Positions 8,426 to 16,674 of a stretch of DNA of 41,296 bases are shown here, piece after piece. This DNA comes from Ignavibacteria bacterium (lineage in GTDB: Bacteria; Bacteroidota; Ignavibacteria; UBA10030), in the NCBI GenBank assembly GCA_016873755.1, contig VGWB01000007.1, positions 1-41,296 of the forward strand. The letters are read 5' to 3'. Position numbers and translations under genes: made by a program. Position 1 is the stretch's first letter. The number at the start of each line of letters is the position of its first letter. Below the pieces are notes generated by a model, which saw only the letters and a list, made by a program, of their open reading frames with translations, was not told the DNA's origin and did no database searches.

Positions 8426-8475
8426 AAAAGCCCCGAATCAAGCTGAAAAACGGGGTATTTGGCGGTTTCGGGGCT
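8426..8475 (-). terminator. Putative terminator after the small barrel gene
   Basis: Arms AGCCCCGAA (8429-8437) and TTCGGGGCT (8467-8475) are perfectly complementary over 9 bp with a 29-nt loop. On the minus strand they are followed by TTTTCC. It lies about 57 bp past the stop at 8532. If the lipoprotein promoter is upstream of it, it could instead act as an attenuator. Confidence 0.5.
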
Positions 8476-8531
8476 CCAAGTATATACTTTTGTCGACAAT
8501 TAGTCAGGAGGACTGTACAGTGCAAAGACCA

Positions 8532-9308
8532 TCAGAAGGACCCCACATACTCGATTTGGATTGCCCTATTCCCAATGGAACTTTCCTGCTGATTCTTCAA
8601 GATGTCTTTGAGATCCAAACCGATGACGACCCCTTTGCCCCACGACCAGCGAATGCCGAAGTTCAAATACCCTCGTCCCCGCCCGAGCGCATTCCCGTGG
8701 TTGTCATTCATCCCAAGATCGTATTCTGCGAGAAGAGAAATTTCCTTTCCAAGCGATTTCTCCACCCCGAAGAAGAAATTGAGATCCTTGTCACCGTCAT
8801 CCCGCTCGGTTGAGAGATTAACTCCGCCGTGGAGGCTGAGATTCCCTGCTACAGCATAATTCTGGCTCACCACCGCAAAGAATCCCGGTGATTTGATGGT
8901 GTACCGTTTCGGGTTGTCGCGATGCGGCTCCTTGCCCTGTGAATCGAATCCGACGGCGACCGCCGGGGCAGCCGACGACTCTTCGATGACGCGCAGCTTC
9001 ACGTTTACGCCCGGAGAGGGATTCATCTCGGGTTCGCCCGAGCCCAAGATGTCGGTGCCGCCGTACGAGATTCCGAAACTGAACCGATCCAGCAATCCGA
9101 CAGAGACGTTGAAGAGCACGCCCCCGCGCTGATAGAAATTCGCGCTGATGTAGTAATTGCCGCGATGGAGCATGCCCGCGGTCGGTCTGTCGATCAGTAT
9201 TGTCGGCTCAATTGTGGCGCCTTCGCCGACATTGCTCTGTGCACACGCCGAGGGAATCGCCGCCACGAAGAGAAGAATGACAACGAGATAACATAGAGGT
9301 GTTCTCAC
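8532..9308 (-). CDS. Small outer-membrane beta-barrel protein, YjbH-like (tentative)
   Basis: The 258-residue product has an N-terminal signal peptide (residues ~1-23, ending ACA before QSN) and then alternating beta strands throughout, with Gly- and aromatic-rich turns such as SFGISYGGTDILGSGEP and GYLNFGIRWSWGKG, ending with IQIEYVGSF. This is the pattern of a 12-14-stranded outer-membrane barrel. The segment from VGLLDRFSFGISYGG to PAVAVGFDSQG resembles YjbH-type proteins linked to exopolysaccharide export, but I hold that only loosely. The start is GTG, chosen because a GGGAGAA site lies 8-9 nt upstream. Function is unknown. Confidence 0.6.
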   Translation of the reverse strand: MRTPLCYLVVILLFVAAIPSACAQSNVGEGATIEPTILIDRPTAGMLHRGNYYISANFYQRGGVLFNVSVGLLDRFSFGISYGGTDILGSGEPEMNPSPGVNVKLRVIEESSAAPAVAVGFDSQGKEPHRDNPKRYTIKSPGFFAVVSQNYAVAGNLSLHGGVNLSTERDDGDKDLNFFFGVEKSLGKEISLLAEYDLGMNDNHGNALGRGRGYLNFGIRWSWGKGVVIGLDLKDILKNQQESSIGNRAIQIEYVGSF

Positions 9309-9491
9309 GGTAAGCTTCTCCCGGATCTAATCATCTCACAGCAGACATTCACAAGAAATTGCCTGTCATACCAGCGGATTGTGCGCTTCTTGCATCCCAC
9401 CGTTTGCTGGCGGATAGGCGGACACCCACAGTTGTGTTTGTTCTGCTTTCCCCGCCTGCCTCAACCGTCTTAGTAAGGCGGCCAGGCGTCC

Positions 9492-9517
9492 AAAAATCCG
9501 ACGGAATGACTTTCCGT
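9492..9517 (-). terminator. Putative intrinsic terminator of cysS
   Basis: Perfect 6-bp arms ACGGAA (9501-9506) and TTCCGT (9512-9517) around a 5-nt loop. On the minus strand they are followed after CGGA by five T residues (A-run 9492-9496 on the + strand). It lies 17 bp past the cysS stop. Confidence 0.5.
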
Positions 9518-9533
9518 TTTGAGGGGACTTCTG

Positions 9534-10982
9534 CTACCCTTTTCGCCACACAGTCCCATCCTTCTTGTCTTCAAGCACGATACCGAGCTTCTTGAGTCCG
9601 TCTCGTATCCTGTCAGAAAGCGGCCAGAGCTTCTGAGCGCGGACCTCTGCCCGAAGATCGACAAGCAGCTGAACCAGATCCGCCTCCAGCTTCATGTCGG
9701 CTCTAAGTCCGGCATGTGAACCCTCAGGGACGATACCAAGGACTCTGCCCCCCAAGTCTTCAAGAAGGGCATCGATCGCCTCCAGCGAGGCCGCCGAGAA
9801 CTTGGTCTCAAGACTCAACAGAGCGTTGACCTCCCGGGAGAGATCGAACAACACAGCGGTCGCCTGCGGCGTGTTGAAGTCATCGTCCATCGCGGCCAGG
9901 AAGCGTGATCGGTACGATTCCAGGTCGATCGCGGCAGCCGCCGCGCGCGACTCACCCCGGGCTTTCGCGGCCTCCGTCCGGAGGTTTCGGACCGTGTTCA
10001 GGAGCTTCTCGAGCCCACTTTTCGCCCCGAGTAGTGCCTCGTCACTGAAATCGAGCGTGCTGCGATAGTGACTTTGCAGTATGAACAGGCGCACGACGAG
10101 CGGATCGAACTTCTTGAACGCATCCTTCAGGGTGATCTGGTTTCCGATGGATTTGGACATCTTCTGCCCGTTGACCGTTACCAGGTTATTGTGAATCCAG
10201 TAATTCGCGAACGGGCGGCCTGTCGCACACTCGCTCTGCGCGATCTCACATTCGTGATGCGGGAACTGGTTATCGAGTCCTCCCCCGTGGATGTCGAACT
10301 GCTCCCCGAGGTATTTCATCGACATGGCAGAGCACTCGACGTGCCAGCCGGGGAAGCCTTCGCCCCACGGACTCGGCCAGCGCATGATGTGCTCGGGCTC
10401 CGCTCTCTTCCAGAGCGCAAAATCCTGGGGGTTCTTCTTCTCGCTTCGAACTTCCACCCGCGTCCCCTCGAGCATCTCTTCGACCGTCCGGCCCGAAAGC
10501 TTGCCGTAATCTGCATATTTCCGCACGTCAAAGTACACCGAGCCGTTAACCTCGTAAGCGTACCCCTTATCCAGCAGCGCCTTCACCAGCTCGATCTGCT
10601 CGGTGATATGCCCGGATGCGCGCGGCGAGATGTCGGGCCGCACAAGACCCATCGCATCCATATCCTCGAAATAGCTCCGGAGGATCGTCTCGGCAATCTG
10701 CATCGGATGGAGCTTCTCAATTCGGGCCTGCCTGAGCATCCGGTCCTCGCCATCATCAAGCAGATGCCCGACATCGGTGATATTCTGGACGTACAGAACC
10801 TTGTAGCCGAGATAGCGGAGATAACGGACTACGATATCGAACGACACGTAGCTCTTGCCGTGACCGACGTGCGAGTCGCTGTAGACGGTCGGCCCGCATA
10901 CATAGATCCCCACGAAGCCCTCATGGATCGGCTTGAAGGCTTCTTTTTGACGGGTTAGGGTGTTGTAGAGGTGAAGGGACAT
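9534..10982 (-). CDS. cysS: Cysteinyl-tRNA synthetase
   Basis: Class I aminoacyl-tRNA synthetase that charges tRNA-Cys in the cytosol. The HIGH-type motif HVGHGK is at residues 38-43 and KMSKS at 274-278. Zinc ligands Cys29, Cys217, His242 and Glu246 fall where the family has them, in [14 protein letters not shown] and FPHHECE. The helical C-terminal domain (~310-482) is complete, so the 482-residue protein is full length. It lies 31 nt downstream of the frameshifted endonuclease gene; a recognisable promoter of its own was not found, and the ribosome site before the ATG is weak. It was presumably the ancestral neighbour of recN before the foreign patch arrived. Confidence 0.97.
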   Translation of the reverse strand: MSLHLYNTLTRQKEAFKPIHEGFVGIYVCGPTVYSDSHVGHGKSYVSFDIVVRYLRYLGYKVLYVQNITDVGHLLDDGEDRMLRQARIEKLHPMQIAETILRSYFEDMDAMGLVRPDISPRASGHITEQIELVKALLDKGYAYEVNGSVYFDVRKYADYGKLSGRTVEEMLEGTRVEVRSEKKNPQDFALWKRAEPEHIMRWPSPWGEGFPGWHVECSAMSMKYLGEQFDIHGGGLDNQFPHHECEIAQSECATGRPFANYWIHNNLVTVNGQKMSKSIGNQITLKDAFKKFDPLVVRLFILQSHYRSTLDFSDEALLGAKSGLEKLLNTVRNLRTEAAKARGESRAAAAAIDLESYRSRFLAAMDDDFNTPQATAVLFDLSREVNALLSLETKFSAASLEAIDALLEDLGGRVLGIVPEGSHAGLRADMKLEADLVQLLVDLRAEVRAQKLWPLSDRIRDGLKKLGIVLEDKKDGTVWRKG

Positions 10983-11013
10983 GTCATTTATGTAAGGTCG
11001 CCGCGTCGGGCGG

Positions 11014-11713
11014 TTAGATTCTCACTATATGCATAAACAAATCATCAAGAAATGATTTCGCTTTCTTCGGATTTGACAGAATTTCCAACAAATCTTGAAT
11101 TTCACTCACCAGACCATCTTGCTCAATGCGCTCTCGAACCGCGGGGGTAATGCAACTCGCCAGATAAACAGTATGGCATCGCACATTTGTTTTTCTTGCT
11201 TTGTCAAATGACTTTCGCGCTGCGCCATATCGCTCAAGAGCTCCTGCTGCGTCAATGCCACCCTTGATCTCTACTGCAACCAGCAGTCTTCCATCTACAG
11301 AGAGGATTGCTAGATCAGGATCAGAACCAAATCTTACAACAATTCCGCTTTTCAATATGATCTGGTTCTTTGTTATCCTTTGAACTATTCTTTTCCCTTT
11401 GAGATACGCCACGAAAAGACTTGAAGCCTCTTTTGCTGCTTTCCCACCAACCCTGTTTCTCCAGCTGCCATCGAATGTGATCCCAAGAGAAGCAATCATA
11501 TTGCGCTGTGCATCAGCCTCCTCGAAGTTCTGGTCGCTGAGAATGATTCCGCCCATCACGATCCCAATGGAATTTGCTTTCGTTGAGTACTTGAACCTCT
11601 TCAACTAGCTCCATTAGCCTTGCTGACTTCAGGGACTGATGAAGAAAAAGTGAGCGCTCCAAGTACTGTTTGCTCAACGCAGCCTGCAACGGCGCCTTAC
11701 TTCTCTTCTTCAC
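11014..11713 (-). pseudogene. Frameshifted restriction-endonuclease-like gene (PD-(D/E)XK)
   Basis: Two frames together describe one gene. It starts with GTG at 11713, overlapping the methyltransferase stop as GTGA, and reads well for 39 codons to MELVEE. The frame then breaks at a GG doublet (11596-11597). Removing one G joins it to the second frame (FKYSTKANSIG...), giving about 232 residues. The second part carries a nuclease core: DPDL followed about 15 residues later by EIK (Asp97, Glu112 and Lys114 counted from the TTG codon at 11604), the PD-(D/E)XK pattern, then GALERYGAA. Coupling to a DNA methyltransferase makes it the likely cognate type II endonuclease. Whether the frameshift is real, a sequencing error, or bypassed by an internal TTG start at 11604 cannot be told here. 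Confidence 0.65.
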
Positions 11714-13119
11714 ACCGTTTTCCTCCAGAACAAAATGGATTCGCGAACGGGTTGCCGACCATATTTGGCCATTTGTTGTGAACTATTTCCCTTGTAGCGG
11801 GTTACCCAGATTGCCTCAACCTTAAAATCGTTCTGGACGGCAAGCTCTGAAAGCATCAAATCAACCGGTACCATTTCACCTTCAAATCGTGCATTTGCAA
11901 CCACGAGAGCAACAAGTCCTCCTCGCTTAACCTGATTGGACAAGCTTTTGATCACTTCGTTCATATCTTCAAAATAGCCGCGTATCATGATCGGAATTCG
12001 CTCGTTGTTCAGTTTCTGTTGGCCGAGGTTCCACAGAATCTCGTCGAGACTCTTTAGCGCAATTTGTTTTGCGTCCATTTCCCTCGACTCAATGTGTGAC
12101 CGTAGGAGACTATGCCGGATGTTCCGCATCTCCTCCGGCGTATTTACAAACAGCGTGCATAACTCCAGAGCATACGTGCGAGAGTAATCATACCTGTTAA
12201 GGTAGGGCGGAGATGTTATCACCGCCCCGACCTTGCCTCGAGCATGTTTGGGCAGGTCAAAAGCCCTCGCGTCGCCAGCCAGCATGACCTGTTCCACTCC
12301 ATTGACAGGAAAGAGGCCTCTTTGTATCTCAAGATCGTTGAGCATCGAAAGGAGCTTCCGCCGCAGAGCATCCCTCACTTCAGGAATAGGTTTCTCTACA
12401 AGGCGGAGGAATTGTCCGTCCTTAGAAGTAAAACTCACTTCTTCAAGAATACTAAGGAGCCCCAACATCAAGAAACTCTGCTCTGGCTCGGCGAATTTCA
12501 AAATCTCTTCCTTATAGGCAAGGATCTCGCTTTGTGTTCTTAGGGTGAAGGCTTTGTTGATGATAGGAACATCAGGAAATTTCTTTGCAGAGAGTTTGAT
12601 GCACCTAGAAAAGAGCTTATCAACCGCCTTGACTAACCGTTCTGTATCCGAATAGTCCTTCAGCTTGCTCTGTGTTACATAAACCGCAATTGGGAAAATG
12701 TCTAAGCCAATGGCACGGTAGCCGAGTTCTTTACAGGCAAGGAGGGTTGTACCGCACCCGGCAAACGGATCCAAAACTATCTCGCTATGCGGAATCTTCC
12801 ATTCTTTGAGGATCAAGTGTACCAATTCCCTGGAGAAACCCTCTTTGTACTTGAACCAGTTGTAGATCGGTGCCTTTTTGTTTGGGACGTACGTTACTAG
12901 CCGACGGAGATCGAGCTTTTCCAGAAACTTTGGTCGATACTTTCTTTCTAGTTGCTCTCGTTCTGCAGAGGATGTCCCATTTCCGCTCAAGGGCGAAAGT
13001 TGTCTTGCCGTGTACACGACAGAAACATCTCTTGCTTTCCTTGTCCCGGCCCGCCTGGGTGAGTATTTTCTCTTCTTGGTTTCCAAGTTAGTTTGAACTT
13101 TCCATTTCCAACTTCTCAT
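11710..13119 (-). CDS. Site-specific DNA methyltransferase (N4-cytosine or N6-adenine)
   Basis: An amino-methylating DNA methyltransferase, the modification half of a restriction-modification pair. The AdoMet-binding motif I DPFAGCGT is at residues 117-124 and the catalytic motif IV TSPPY at 302-306, so motif I precedes motif IV with about 180 residues between them. The spacer probably includes the target-recognition part. TSPPY is common in N4-cytosine enzymes, but N6-adenine cannot be excluded. At 469 residues it is intact. The gene is visibly AT-richer than its surroundings (12541-12600 is 38% G+C against 57% for 14701-14760 in recN). It starts 3 nt after the stop of a displaced recN tail and overlaps the endonuclease-like gene. 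Confidence 0.85.
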   Translation of the reverse strand: MRSWKWKVQTNLETKKRKYSPRRAGTRKARDVSVVYTARQLSPLSGNGTSSAEREQLERKYRPKFLEKLDLRRLVTYVPNKKAPIYNWFKYKEGFSRELVHLILKEWKIPHSEIVLDPFAGCGTTLLACKELGYRAIGLDIFPIAVYVTQSKLKDYSDTERLVKAVDKLFSRCIKLSAKKFPDVPIINKAFTLRTQSEILAYKEEILKFAEPEQSFLMLGLLSILEEVSFTSKDGQFLRLVEKPIPEVRDALRRKLLSMLNDLEIQRGLFPVNGVEQVMLAGDARAFDLPKHARGKVGAVITSPPYLNRYDYSRTYALELCTLFVNTPEEMRNIRHSLLRSHIESREMDAKQIALKSLDEILWNLGQQKLNNERIPIMIRGYFEDMNEVIKSLSNQVKRGGLVALVVANARFEGEMVPVDLMLSELAVQNDFKVEAIWVTRYKGNSSQQMAKYGRQPVRESILFWRKTV

Positions 13120-13122
13120 TTT

Positions 13123-13207
13123 TCATTTCCGTACCAACCGCATCAGCACCCTCGCTCCTCCCAGTCCCGCCTCAGTGATCTCCACGCCGCTCATGAGCTT
13201 GGCGAAC
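13123..13207 (-). pseudogene. Displaced copy of the recN 3' end
   Basis: Read on the minus strand this gives AKLMSGVEITEAGLGGARVLM and then a stop at 13125-13123. The real recN ends AKLMSGVEVTEAGLEGARELM. The DNA of 13141-13207 aligns without gaps to 13601-13667 at 51 of 67 positions, with many differences at third codon positions. That is the pattern of two recN genes that diverged under selection in different genomes, not of a fresh duplication. The copy begins about 8 bp after the stop of the small gene at 13216 and ends 3 nt before the methyltransferase ATG. It is a recombination scar with no function of its own. Confidence 0.85.
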
Positions 13208-13215
13208 CGGACTGT

Positions 13216-13575
13216 TCAGAGACTGAAACTTGCTACGATAGGCACCTGCAGCTCTCCGTTCTTCTTTCTCGCTTTCTTTTGAAAGTTCAGAATCGAAAAG
13301 CCGACGATCTTTTTCGTCCGAGGATCAAGCCGCTCGAAAAAATCATCTGCAATTTCATTGGAAACCGCTTTCGCAGGTTTACCGATCGATATATCCAGTA
13401 CATCACCTGCATCACTCTTACTTAACTTGACAAGATCGGGCCGCCGAAGACTTTCGCCTAGCTTCTCAATGAGACCCACCGGCTCTGGGTGAGTCTCACA
13501 GACGTGCTTCCACCGCGCATGAGAGAGTTCAACTTGATCACCAAAAAGATCGCGAAAAACTCTCAGTGGCTTCAT
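13216..13575 (-). CDS. Toxin-like N-terminus fused to a DUF2283-like domain
   Basis: A 119-residue protein with two recognisable halves. Residues ~13-55 (VELSHARWKHVCETHPE, then RRPDLVKLSKSD) resemble the start of small nuclease-type toxins of the PBECR/DUF4258 kind. Residues ~57-100 (GDVLDISIGKPAKA, EIADDFFERLDP, KKIVGFSILNF) follow the DUF2283 pattern of small proteins that often sit next to such toxins. The usual C-terminal half of the toxin is absent. The gene lies between the true recN end (13 nt upstream) and the displaced recN tail and has no clear ribosome site. It could be a deletion fusion of a toxin-antitoxin pair, or a real two-domain protein. Family matches are from memory of patterns. 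Confidence 0.6.
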   Translation of the reverse strand: MKPLRVFRDLFGDQVELSHARWKHVCETHPEPVGLIEKLGESLRRPDLVKLSKSDAGDVLDISIGKPAKAVSNEIADDFFERLDPRTKKIVGFSILNFQKKARKKNGELQVPIVASFSL

Positions 13576-13588
13576 TTCGCATCGTTCA

Positions 13589-15313
13589 TCATTTCAATCC
13601 CATCAGCTCCCTTGCTCCTTCCAATCCGGCTTCGGTGACTTCGACACCGCTCATCAACTTGGCAACTTCTTGAACCCGCTCCTCTAGTTCGAGCTTTCTC
13701 ATACGGGTCCTTGTCCTTTTGTCGCGTTCGATCTTTTCAACGACATAGTGTGTGTCCGCCAGGCCGGATATCTGCGGAAGGTGAGTGATCGCGATGACCT
13801 GATGGAATTGCGAAAGGGTCTTCAGGCTTCTACCCACAGCAACGGCAACCCGGCCGCTGACTCCGACATCGATCTCGTCAAAAATAAGGAGGGGCAGACG
13901 CTCCGACTTCGCCAGGATCGTCTTTAAGGCGAGCATTACCCTCGAGATTTCCCCACCGGAGGCGGTCTTTGCAAGCGGCCTGATATCCTCACCTAGATTC
14001 GTCGAGATGTGGAACTCTACGAAATCCATCCCTTTCGGCGTTGCCACGAAATACTCCCGCCCGAGCTTCACATATGCCTTTGTGAACCGCCCATGGCCGC
14101 CCACTTTGTCAAGCAGCCGATTTTCCAGCTTTACATCAAAGCGCGCATTGGCGATCCCCAGTTTGGCAAGCTCCGCGACGACGGAATCGTTGACCTTCGT
14201 TATATGCTCGCGTCGTTTCGCCGAGAGCCTCTGCGCGGCACGCGAACATTCGGATCGCTCTCTCTCGATCCGTTCCTTCAGCTTCCCGATCTCCGCCTCA
14301 AAGTTCTCCGCGAGCGCAAATTCCTTCCCGATCTTTGCGCGGTGCTCAAGCACCGCGTTGACGGCACCGCCGTATTTCTTCTTCAGAAGCGCGAGCTTGC
14401 CCAGGCGGTCGCGGATTTGTTCCAGCCGCTCCGGGTTGAATTCAATCTTGGAGTTGTACGTTTGAATGAACTTCGCGACCTCGCTGATGATCGCCACCGC
14501 CGACGCACATTCATTCTTGACATCTTCAAAAGCCCTGTCAATCCGTGCCAGGTCCTCCAGCTGATTGCGAGCCAGCACGAGCTGATCGTAGACAGCCTGC
14601 TCCCCCTCGTACAGCATCTGATGGAGTTGCGATGTTGCTTCGAAGAGCTTCTCGGCGTTCTCGAGGATTCTCAGCTCGGCCTCAAGCGCTTCCTCCTCAC
14701 CGACCTGCGGAGCCACGGCATCGATCTCCTGGATCTGGAATTCATAAAGGTCACGCCGTTCCTTTAACTGCCGCTCCTTCGCCTGCAACTCCTCCAGTTC
14801 GTTAAACAACCGCGTCAGTTGATCATAGGACGTTCGAAATTCTTCCTTTAATCCATCCAGCCCGCCGAAATCATCGAGCAAGTCAATGTGCGTCTCTGTT
14901 CTCAGCAGCGATTGATGGTCGTGCTGCCCGTGAAGATCAACCAACAGGTCTCCGATCTGCTGCAGAACCGTCAGCGTAGCCGGCGTGTCGTTGATGAAGC
15001 AACGGCTCTGGCCCTTTGCAGAGATCTCCCTGCGCAGAATCAACTCCTCTTGTGGCTCGAACTCGTGCGCCTCGAGCGCGGCCCACACCCGCATGTTTCT
15101 GGAGACGCTGAAAATCGCCTCAACAATTGCCTTATCCGCGCCCCTGCGAACGACGTCGGAATTCGCCCGCTCGCCCAGAACCAGACTCAGGGCATCAATT
15201 AGAATCGACTTCCCCGCGCCCGTCTCCCCGGTGATGATGTTCAGACCGCTCTCGAACCCGACTTCGACCTCCTCGATGACGGCGTAGTTGCGTATGAGCA
15301 GCGTCTTGAGCAT
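13589..15313 (-). CDS. recN: DNA repair protein RecN
   Basis: SMC-like ATPase that acts early in recombinational repair of double-strand breaks. The N-terminal head has the Walker A motif GETGAGKS at residues 29-36. A long coiled-coil middle (about 160-370) is rich in Glu, Lys, Leu and Arg. The C-terminal head has the ABC signature region TASGGEISRVMLAL and Walker B LLIFDEIDVGVSG. At 574 residues it is complete. The C-terminus ends LMSGVEVTEAGLEGARELMGLK, and a diverged second copy of this end lies downstream at 13123-13207. The two heads need both ends of the protein, so the present tail must supply a working C-terminus whatever its origin. Confidence 0.97.
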   Translation of the reverse strand: MLKTLLIRNYAVIEEVEVGFESGLNIITGETGAGKSILIDALSLVLGERANSDVVRRGADKAIVEAIFSVSRNMRVWAALEAHEFEPQEELILRREISAKGQSRCFINDTPATLTVLQQIGDLLVDLHGQHDHQSLLRTETHIDLLDDFGGLDGLKEEFRTSYDQLTRLFNELEELQAKERQLKERRDLYEFQIQEIDAVAPQVGEEEALEAELRILENAEKLFEATSQLHQMLYEGEQAVYDQLVLARNQLEDLARIDRAFEDVKNECASAVAIISEVAKFIQTYNSKIEFNPERLEQIRDRLGKLALLKKKYGGAVNAVLEHRAKIGKEFALAENFEAEIGKLKERIERERSECSRAAQRLSAKRREHITKVNDSVVAELAKLGIANARFDVKLENRLLDKVGGHGRFTKAYVKLGREYFVATPKGMDFVEFHISTNLGEDIRPLAKTASGGEISRVMLALKTILAKSERLPLLIFDEIDVGVSGRVAVAVGRSLKTLSQFHQVIAITHLPQISGLADTHYVVEKIERDKRTRTRMRKLELEERVQEVAKLMSGVEVTEAGLEGARELMGLK

Positions 15314-15335
15314 TCCGTTCGGTTGATTTCTCGCC

Positions 15336-15365
15336 CCAATGTACCGAAAAAAAGGGGAAATTCAA
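15336..15365 (-). promoter_or_regulatory. Putative Bacteroidota-type promoter of recN
   Basis: On the minus strand TTG (15365-15363), a 19-bp spacer with a seven-base T-run, then TACATTGG (15343-15336), one base from TAnnTTTG. The predicted start site is about 15 nt upstream of the recN ATG. It lies in the 120-bp gap after mqnA, where I see no terminator hairpin. Confidence 0.45.
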
Positions 15366-15433
15366 TGAAAAGGCAGTGGCTGGGGAATGTCACGACACGA
15401 GTAGCGATGAACCGTGCGACGCAGGGGAGGTCT

Positions 15434-16288
15434 TCAGTTGGAAGTCGGCGAGCAGGCTGCCGGACTCTGGGGGAGATCTGTTTCGAAGAAATTGATTTCG
15501 GGAACGTCAGGCAGGAAGCCGTGGTAGTAGGCGTAGCGGATGAACTCGGAAAGGCCCTCCTGCTCATCGCGTCCGAAGCCATAGGAGAATGACGAGAGAT
15601 ATTCGGTAGTGCGCTCGACGCTCAGGTTCTGCTGCTGTGCAAGGTCTTCCGCGATCTGAAGAAGATGATCTATCCCTTTCTGCTTCGCACGAAGCAGAGC
15701 AGGGACGAGGGCCTCGCTCTCAGGCGACTCATGACCCACCCAGAACCCATGCACGTACGGAAGCCCGGTGAGGTCTTTCCATTCCTCGACAAGGTCGAGC
15801 ACGAACGGCTCCTCTGCAGCTGCCGGGTGCGGATGAAGGTTGACGATCAACGCAGCATCTGCTCTCTTTAGCATTTCGCGAAGGTTCGGTGCCATTGGCA
15901 CAATCCGAGTCGTTCCCTCGACGGAAGCGAGATTCGGGAACTTCTCGGTGAGGATGATTTTAGCAAGGATGATCTCCGAGGTCACCCGGATGTCGACCGC
16001 GAGAGACCTGACATTTCGAGCGTCGGCGTTGACGAATAGCTGGATGGTGTCCGTTCGCGTACAGGAGGAGACGCCGACGTCCGGAACAATGCGGTAATCC
16101 GCACCATAACGGGCGTAGTCGAGAGGAGATAAAAAAGCGCATCGAAGGTTCTCGACGCGCTCCCGTAGTTTGATCGCAATCTCGGCCGGAATATTGACAA
16201 GAAGCTCAGCAGGAGAATCCGGTCTCTCCAACCCATACAACAGCGGCTGAAGATACGATGCCTCGGAAATTCCGAGTAAGGATTTCAT
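15434..16288 (-). CDS. mqnA: Menaquinone biosynthesis protein, MqnA-like (chorismate dehydratase)
   Basis: Resembles the MqnA/MqnD family of the futalosine menaquinone pathway. MqnA dehydrates chorismate to 3-[(1-carboxyvinyl)oxy]benzoate in the cytosol. The 284-residue length is usual for the family, and it has the periplasmic-binding-protein-like pattern: opening SYLQPLLYGLE, then FLSPLDYARYGADYRIVPDVGVSS near 50-75 and VRSLAVDIRVTSE near 93-105. No other pathway gene is nearby; instead it is the last gene of the ffh-rpsP-khpA-rimM-trmD-rplS cluster, 3 nt after rplS. MqnD is the main alternative. No signal peptide is present, which argues against a transport binding protein. Confidence 0.7.
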   Translation of the reverse strand: MKSLLGISEASYLQPLLYGLERPDSPAELLVNIPAEIAIKLRERVENLRCAFLSPLDYARYGADYRIVPDVGVSSCTRTDTIQLFVNADARNVRSLAVDIRVTSEIILAKIILTEKFPNLASVEGTTRIVPMAPNLREMLKRADAALIVNLHPHPAAAEEPFVLDLVEEWKDLTGLPYVHGFWVGHESPESEALVPALLRAKQKGIDHLLQIAEDLAQQQNLSVERTTEYLSSFSYGFGRDEQEGLSEFIRYAYYHGFLPDVPEINFFETDLPQSPAACSPTSN

Positions 16289-16291
16289 CCG

Positions 16292-16633
16292 TCATGCGCT
16301 TGTTTTCTGCGTGACCTGCTTCGCGGCGAGTCTCCGCAGGTAATAGAGCTTTGCCCGTCGAACTTTTCCTTCCTTCACTTTTTCGATCTTCGCGATGCGA
16401 GGAGAGTGCAGGGGGAAGATCCTCTCAACGCCGACGCCATCAGATACCTTGCGGACCGTAAAGGTTGAATTGACGCCCGACCCGCGTTTGCTGATCACCA
16501 CGCCCTGGAACTGCTGAATGCGCTCTTTATCGCCTTCCACCACCCGGACGTGTACGCTTACGGTATCACCGGGGTTGAACTCCGGCCTATCCGACTTGAG
16601 CTGCGTTGCCTCAATAAGTTTCATCTTGTCCAT
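16292..16633 (-). CDS. rplS: 50S ribosomal protein L19
   Basis: Component of the large ribosomal subunit at the interface with 30S. The core matches the family throughout: [22 protein letters not shown] near residue 20, [10 protein letters not shown] near 42, TFTVRKVS near 57 and ERIFPLHSP near 69. At 113 residues it is typical length. The ATG at 16633 has a GGAGAG site in front. It follows trmD by 41 nt in the conserved rpsP-rimM-trmD-rplS order. Confidence 0.97.
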   Translation of the reverse strand: MDKMKLIEATQLKSDRPEFNPGDTVSVHVRVVEGDKERIQQFQGVVISKRGSGVNSTFTVRKVSDGVGVERIFPLHSPRIAKIEKVKEGKVRRAKLYYLRRLAAKQVTQKTSA

Positions 16634-16674
16634 GAAGTTCTCTCCGACATAAGAACATGATTCATATCTGCTTA

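Noticed and set aside
8458-8492. Exact TAnnTTTG box (TACTTTTG, 8485-8492) on the + strand with TTTG 23 bp upstream
   Set aside because: There is no + strand gene downstream and the spacing is longer than in the other candidates; antisense RNA to the barrel gene is possible but unsupported.
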